DNA of 64,000 nt, taken from the NCBI GenBank assembly GCA_008360955.1, contig LUCM01003774.1, positions 58,633 through 122,632 on the forward strand, read 5' to 3'. The notes under the pieces are model-generated. The model was not told where the DNA came from and searched no databases. It was given only the letters and a program-made list of their open reading frames with translations. Positions 57,546 to 64,000 of this stretch are shown here, one piece after another. The position numbers and the translations under genes were made by a program. This stretch comes from Fasciolopsis buskii (taxonomy: Eukaryota > Platyhelminthes > Trematoda > Plagiorchiida > Fasciolidae). How positions within the stretch are numbered: position 1 is the stretch's first letter; each line of letters begins with the position of its first letter.

Positions 57546-60500
57546 TTAGATCTCGTCAGTTAAGCCAGATGCTCACAGGCCGGGAGAACTCTCGTTAATT
57601 TGACTACCGTAAAGTTTACGCGAAGCCCAGTGGGAGTAAAAGTCAAATGGACGGAACATTCTCTGACATCTTTACACCATTTATAGGACACATGGCACAT
57701 CGTTCAGGTTTATGATCGCTTATTATCCAAAACGGCCATGGCTTTCATCAAATTCAGCACTCAGTCAGAAGATGGATGGAATAAATTTCTGAGTTACATG
57801 AACTTCTTGTATCGGATTGTGCACCAAAACCAAAAGACATAGATATATGTTAATATAATGCCAAAAACAGCCCCGACTACTCAGTTCCTCTGTGTGACCT
57901 TCGACCACATCAACCCGCTTAATAAATTTGACAATAGGAGTGGAAAGAAACAAGAACAAAATGTTTTGCGAAGTGGTCCACAATGTGTACGTTAGTACCT
58001 GTGGCCACCAGCGTCAATTAAGACACCGACTCTTCTTCACGTGCTGCTCACCATTCGTCGAGTTTTGCCGCCGTATCATGCCAATATTTTACCGTGGTAG
58101 CTTTTAAATCTAGTTACCCATAATCAAAATCATTTTCCAACTGCATACAGATCCAGGGACAGGGGTTCCATTGAGTTGTAACTATCCCATTTAACTTCTT
58201 TGTACATTCCGTCTATTCCCTTTGGTAGTTAAATCTACCCTCTGGAAGAAATATACTTCCCCTACTTATGAGAATTTTCGACAGATTTGTTATCATTATC
58301 TTTCCGTGATCTATTCAAAATCATCAACTGACCTTCGACACTAACCCCGATCGGTCTCTGTAAGTTCACAACACTTCCGTTACTCTGCACAATGGACTAC
58401 ATGAATTTCATATGAGAACCCATTTCGCTCATCTCCCATGCATTTTCTATCCCATATCTGGTTGTTAAAGTAAAAACCAACTCAAATCAAGTCAAGGTTT
58501 CCATCGGAAAAATGTGACTGCTCATGCGAGTCAATAGAAGAATTGTCGTTGGTCTACGTGTAAGTCACGAAATATACTCCGGCACAGCTTCGCGCTAGCT
58601 TGCGTGGACAATCAGTCAGTGAGAGCCCTGGCTACAGGCTGTCGTGAGGTTCAAACACTCCTTGAAGGTCATTGGCCGGAATATATTCCCCAAACCAGGA
58701 TATCTCTCATTCTGGACATAAACGCACCTGTGTCCCAGATACTGTGATCTCGTTGTCATCACCTGCGCAGCTTCGGTCGAAGTCAATTCAGCGCCTGGTG
58801 ATGATTCGTCTCCGTTCTTTGTTTAAACTGACCGAATTCCGTATACCAATTTCAAGCACAAACATCATAAAATTCAGTCCAATTGGAAGTCTAATTAATT
58901 TCTACCTAGTTTTAGTCACATCCATGCACCCTTCTAGTTCGAGTACTCCAAGTGGTTATTTTTCTCTTCCCTACTGTGCCGCGTGTTTCGTTTCGAAAGT
59001 CATTCGCAAATGTAATGCGTCAGTGATAGAAATGAAGTTAATTTTATCAAAACACGAACATCTGAATCTTGACTCCTTATTGGTTCATCTCATCCACTGA
59101 AGCCCTTCAAAATGTTGTTAAACCCTCCAAACGTGTGGTATTCTTCAAAGCGGCAAAATGTTCTTTGTAGTTTATTTACAATACTAGGTTAGATTTATTG
59201 CGCCAACTCATGGTGATACTTCCGTCCACGTCACACTTCATACACTGAATCTCTTTTGTACACCCGAGTTGAAGGAGGGGACAAAATGAAGGCGTGGTCG
59301 ATAAATGGTCTCGATTTGCGCGGAAGTCTGCATTTGGTGATCAAAACGTTTGGGTGTGGACTACAGAGGATACAAAACTGTTCAAGTCTACGCCCACGTT
59401 CGCATTTATTTCTCCTTCCGTTACCCAATACTATGTGATTAGTGATCAATGGCCTATTTGTTATTCGAATGTGTTCAATTAGTCTGCGGCACCGAGAGTG
59501 ACCACAATAAGATTGCGCAATTACGTTTCAAATGGTCTTCCGCTACGCGAGAATCTGGAACTTGTTCAACGAAATCACCAATAGTTTGCAACTCCATAGC
59601 TTTGTGCGCTTCAGTTCATGTGTATCGCCATCATTTCGCAGAATATTTAACGCCGACGTGCCCGGCCGGTTGTTTCAATAGTTGCGCGACAGAGTCACAT
59701 GCTAGCGCACGTGCGACACACAACAGCGACAAGCTTGGAGGTCTGAAACCAGGGATACATTGACTGTACCATTTTAAATTCACGAAGATGAGGGCCTGTA
59801 AAGGAAGAACGAGAGACTGTGGTCTTAATTGGAGAACAAGTGGTTGTGGCAAACTCTGTTCCCTTTTGACGCATATCATTGGTCAGCTGATCGTGTCAGT
59901 CATCACCCCGTGGTTGGTCGCCTAACTTCCCACACTGCTTTAGAAACGATCAAAGGACTGGCCTCGGACGTCTACTAGCGCGCACGATGCACGACCGAGA
60001 TCTCTCTTAAGCCTTACCACAAGGAATGTGAGAAGACAGGTAACCAATCGTGAGCATGTGGCTAGTATGACCAGCGAGCTAATGAGGTGCACCAAAGGCG
60101 AGCGAGATTTATGGCAGCCTTTTGTTCCCAAATTAGACTTACAGCATTTCATTTTCACCTTGCGGTTTCTAGTTTCAATGTTTTTTTTAAATCCAATCTT
60201 TCGGTCTTACGGTCGAATTGGACAGATCCATACCTGGTCGGACGGGTACATTCTGGGATGTTGTTATCACAACTACTATACCGTCGGCATCATTTTCCAA
60301 TGATACACCCTGGTCTTCCATTGATATCTGCCACAAAGAGGTGCTGATTAGGACCATTCGCGTAGAGTCAAAAAATGCAAACGATAATTCATGGATTCAC
60401 GACATATGCCCACGGCCGGTTTGTGCTCATTACCGCCCGACCAAACCAAAATAGTCAAGGATTGCTTTGAAAAAACTTAGAACTGCGTTGCATAGTTTCA

Positions 60501-63500
60501 TTTGAGTTTGAAACAAATGGTCAGCGTAATTTAGGAAGGAAACTGTTTGAACTTAGTTGCGTTTGGATCAGTCCATCGACCAACCGACCTAATGGGTTAG
60601 TAACCAGTTTGCCCATTTAGTTGTAATCTGACCTTGACACAGCACATCTCGAAAATGCAGTTTAGATCAAGTACACATGGAAGGCAGCGTGCGAAGCGCA
60701 AGTTTTCCAGTTGTCGAAATTAGTAGCAGAATTTCGCTTCTAAATTAACATGACATTTTGACGAATTAATCTGATTGTTCATCGGATTAATTTGGCATTT
60801 TGTTAAAGTACCCCTCGGTTAATTTATTAGTTACTTATCTTGATACATGCTTAGGGAAAAAACGTGATATAAACGTGTTACTGAAATCACTAATCTTAGT
60901 AAATATAGTCTAAAAACAATAAGTTCTGGATTGTTTACGCCGTTCGTTCCGGTGATTGAAAGCTTTGGAATCATCGGACTAGTTTTTTTTGCTCCCTTCG
61001 GTACTATACGATTCATTTCAAAATTTTCGAGCAATTCAAATTGCATCCTGACTGACTGCTTGCCATGCCATTTTGGTTGATAGGCAATTTTGTGTTATCC
61101 CTTTCGCCGATTGGTGACACTGAATATTTGAGTGCAGGTCATCATTTGATGATTATATTTACATTCGTTAGTCTGATTTTGTTCCTAAAATTGGTCAACA
61201 TGACAGTTCCGTTGTTAAAAACGATATTTAAAGAAACAGCTCAGTAGATCATGAGCTTCAGCGGAGAGAAGTTAGGGCAAGAAATCACCAATGACTCTTC
61301 GTGGATCCGCGTAATAATTGGAAGTAATCAATCGGTCCTTTCGTGACTTCTTTTACTTTCATTTCACTATTTCACTATATCATAATAAAAAGGCAAATCC
61401 CCTTAGTCAAATGACTTACCACAAAAAGAAATTTTGAAGTGCGTGCATGTGAGAATTAGCGGTATAACAGTCGTGAAAAAAGAGCAAGTTTGTAAGGGAA
61501 ATGCAAATTTTAGTTAAGGCAAAGAGGTAGAATTAGCCACTTTTATATAAAACCGCGGTGCGAAAGGTACGAGTAGTGGAATTGTCTAAGTAGTATTTGA
61601 AGAGGGATTATTTAAATGGTGACCGTGCCAAAGGAGTTGCAAGGCAACAACCGGACGATAGGTTCGTGTCTGCAGGCTGCGTGCTGGGATAACGTGGTCC
61701 AGCCAGATCGAGAACAAAAAACAGTTTTAGGAGCCCCACTTTAACCTATGCAAGTCTGGGACGGATTCGAGCTGGAGTGAAAAGATATCCAGCTTAAAAA
61801 ATGAGAAAGCAAATTTGGGCTCAGCAAAAGAAATGCTCACATCGCCATATAATGCCTCTCGTTAGTGGTTTAATTTTGGGTCCACTGTAACAGCGCTCAT
61901 CTTTGTGAGGATTGTGCGAATTGTTGTGAGATGAAACATGACCCAGTGTACATTGGGAAATAGTCGGTACTTTGCGTGTCAATTCTTTGTTTCGAGACGG
62001 GAGACGGCAATGACAACCCGAGACTTCTTGGCATGCTGTTCACTCGTCGACGGAAGAAAGCTACTGACAAATCGTCCAAATTTATTGTCGGTATTTCTTT
62101 CAACAAGTGAAATGCACCCGCCAATGTGAACTTTCTTTTCAAGCAACCATACGTGCTTTCAGATGACTGCAAATCCAGGTGACTGGGCGATTATGAAAAT
62201 GATCCTGTCTTTCTAGCTTTCTTGTTACCTTTAATAGTTTTCTCTGGATGCCTAGGTGCTTCAACATCCCGGATTTTAAGGTTGCTTTTGTCACTGCAAG
62301 TTGTCAGCGACTGTTCTCAGTATACCCTTACTTATTACTCAGTGTTAACCTTTTGATTCAGTCACAAGGCTGTCGACAAAGACGTTGCCTTGCGCTATCC
62401 TAACCCCTTGACTTTATAAAAAGCATCAGTTGGATTGCGCGATGCAGGCTGGGTTGTCTGGTAAATTGATAGGTCACGTGAGGCTCGGTTAACACCCTAT
62501 AATTCACCACAGATTTCTTGAAGCAGCTAAAGAAAATTCACCTAAAAAGAACAGAAGATAAATCTCTCAAGATCATACTGACATCTGCTTTCCTACTTTG
62601 GGATTTCCATATACTAACAAACAGGCAACTTAAAATTTGAGGCTGACAGCAGGTTAAGAAATTCAATGTAATGAAATGCATACCCCAAGTTAGAACACAG
62701 GATTTATGTAAATCGGGCACTTTGAAGGAGTGGGACCAACATAACAAAGGAGTAGGACATAATTAGATAAATTTGAGGAAACGATTTTTCTTGGGGAAAA
62801 TTTAAAGAATAGAGGTCTTGAAAACGTTCAGACCAGAGTAAACGGGCCAGCCTTGCAGGTTATTATGGCTTCGAAATTGAACTAGCAATGTTGCTGACTT
62901 TAGGAACGTAACCTATTTCAGCAACCACCAATTTTAACGCTACTAATTTTGGCATTTTTACTAATTCTAGTGATGTAGTTGTGGGAGGCTCTTTAACTGG
63001 GACTGGTTTTGTACACGGCGATCTTGAAAAGGCTTCGCTCCTTTCAAACTCGAAAAATTCGACATCTAATTCATTCAAACCTTGATCCTTAGAATATTGC
63101 ATACCTGGCCCAGTTTAACATGCCTGTCGATGGAATTTGTCGATTAGACTTTGGTACTAAACTCATTTGAAGGCTCCCCATAATTCCAATTAGTTTAGTC
63201 TTGCCTCGCTTTGGTTATCGAGTACAGATATTCGAGAGACTGAGACAACAAAATTTCGGAAGTCGATTTGATAGTTGCACTATGGTTTTTAAGTTCTAGA
63301 CACGCTGTTTATTGAACGAGTCGATGGCTTCGGGTATTTCGCATTGTCATGTGTAAGATAACCAAAACTTTCATTATGGTAGTCAGGGTAATGCATAAAG
63401 TTTTCAAATGGAAATTTCAAGCAGAATTTCCAAGAGGTCGAAAGGGCATAAATATACAACTAATTACAAAAAACTACTTCATCCAGGAGTTCGCTTTTAA

Positions 63501-64000
63501 AAAAATGTAGGTTCAACAGATTATGCGTATAAATCTAAAAAGCAGTGCTTCATACCGTTGGCGGAAGTCCGAAGTGGGTAGTCAGTGATGACAGAGAGGA
63601 AAGAGACAGATAATTGAGAATTATAAATTTGGAGCCAAGCTTGAAACCAGCAACCTCAAATTTCCTCTACTGTTCACAAATAGGATGATCAGGGGAATTA
63701 GATTTAAGTAAGGACTGGGAAACACGGGAATTCCAGAAACAAGCACATGCACCACCGTTCGCAGTTGATGCCAGGAGTTCCCCGAACAGACTGTTCTTCA
63801 GCCAATTATGTGGTCAATGCGAATCTGTTCGGAGCTAGCGCAATACAGAGAAAAAAAAGCTGGAACAGGACAGCGGTGCTAGTGGGTAAATATCAGGCGT
63901 TCCAGGCATACAGTACAATCACGTTAACAATTAGACACAAAAGAGAATTAGTCTAAAGCAAAGTAGCCTGTGTTCTTGGAATGGAAGTTCTCGAATAACG
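57546..64000. other. No supported gene
   Basis: About 6.4 kb with only short frames. The longest (58672-59100, plus, 142 codons) has no recognisable domain. A B-box-like GAGGTTCAAACACTCC near 58640-58660 has no convincing A box at the right distance. No RT or transposase blocks seen. Confidence 0.4.

Noticed and set aside
58560..58660. tRNA-like SINE head
   Set aside because: A B-box-like GGTTCAAAC is present but the A box is poor and the spacing is too long.
58672..59100. 142-codon plus-strand open frame as a gene
   Set aside because: No family match by eye and length is within chance.

Overview
The window reads as flatworm nuclear DNA, most likely from a tapeworm or fluke. GC is moderate, genes are split into small exons by introns of 1-5 kb, simple repeats are scattered throughout, and there are many decayed non-LTR retrotransposons of the CR1/Jockey-like and RTE-like (SR2-like) types that are abundant in flatworm genomes. 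I see no bacterial operon, phage, plasmid or CRISPR organisation. The species cannot be fixed from the sequence alone.

The one host gene I can assemble with confidence is on the minus strand, from about 26.37 kb down to at least 13.37 kb. It encodes a ubiquitin-specific protease (USP, peptidase C19). Five exons join with matching splice phases. Two give a disordered N-terminal region of about 355 residues with a PPPPPY motif. The catalytic Cys box follows, split exactly by an intron (GLMNHGNT at 23245, then CYMSVIFQCL from 18196). A linker exon (15652-15535) and an exon starting with the QQDATEFL motif (13866-13369) complete the set. A weaker sixth exon lies at 12539-12466. The C-terminal half with the His box was not found. 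Introns of this gene hold an RTE fragment (about 16.4-16.7 kb), a tRNA-derived SINE (about 17.15 kb) and a tRNA-like relic (19.3 kb).

The rest is mostly repeats. Two nearly identical CR1/Jockey-like copies lie at 1-1945 (cut by the window edge) and about 54.53-57.55 kb. Both carry the same frameshift and the same apparent deletion of reverse-transcriptase motif B, and both end in an ACAAT-repeat tail of different length. RTE-like fragments lie at about 1.96-2.48 (-), 16.4-16.7 (-), 28.73-30.64 (+), 32.59-33.25 (-), 43.47-44.16 (+) and 44.16-45.43 kb (-); the last two meet head-on. There is also a probable mariner-like transposase relic (4.4-4.8 kb), a diverged unnamed repeat seen three times (41.08, 48.84 and 53.05 kb), and several microsatellites.

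A few other possible exons are supported only by splice-like signals plus an open, protein-like frame (6.94-8.05, 10.64, 31.65, 37.5-37.9 and 48.1 kb). They are listed at low confidence without a function. Long stretches, notably 18.2-23.2 (an intron), 38-41, 45.4-48, 49.2-53 and 57.5-64 kb, show nothing I can support.
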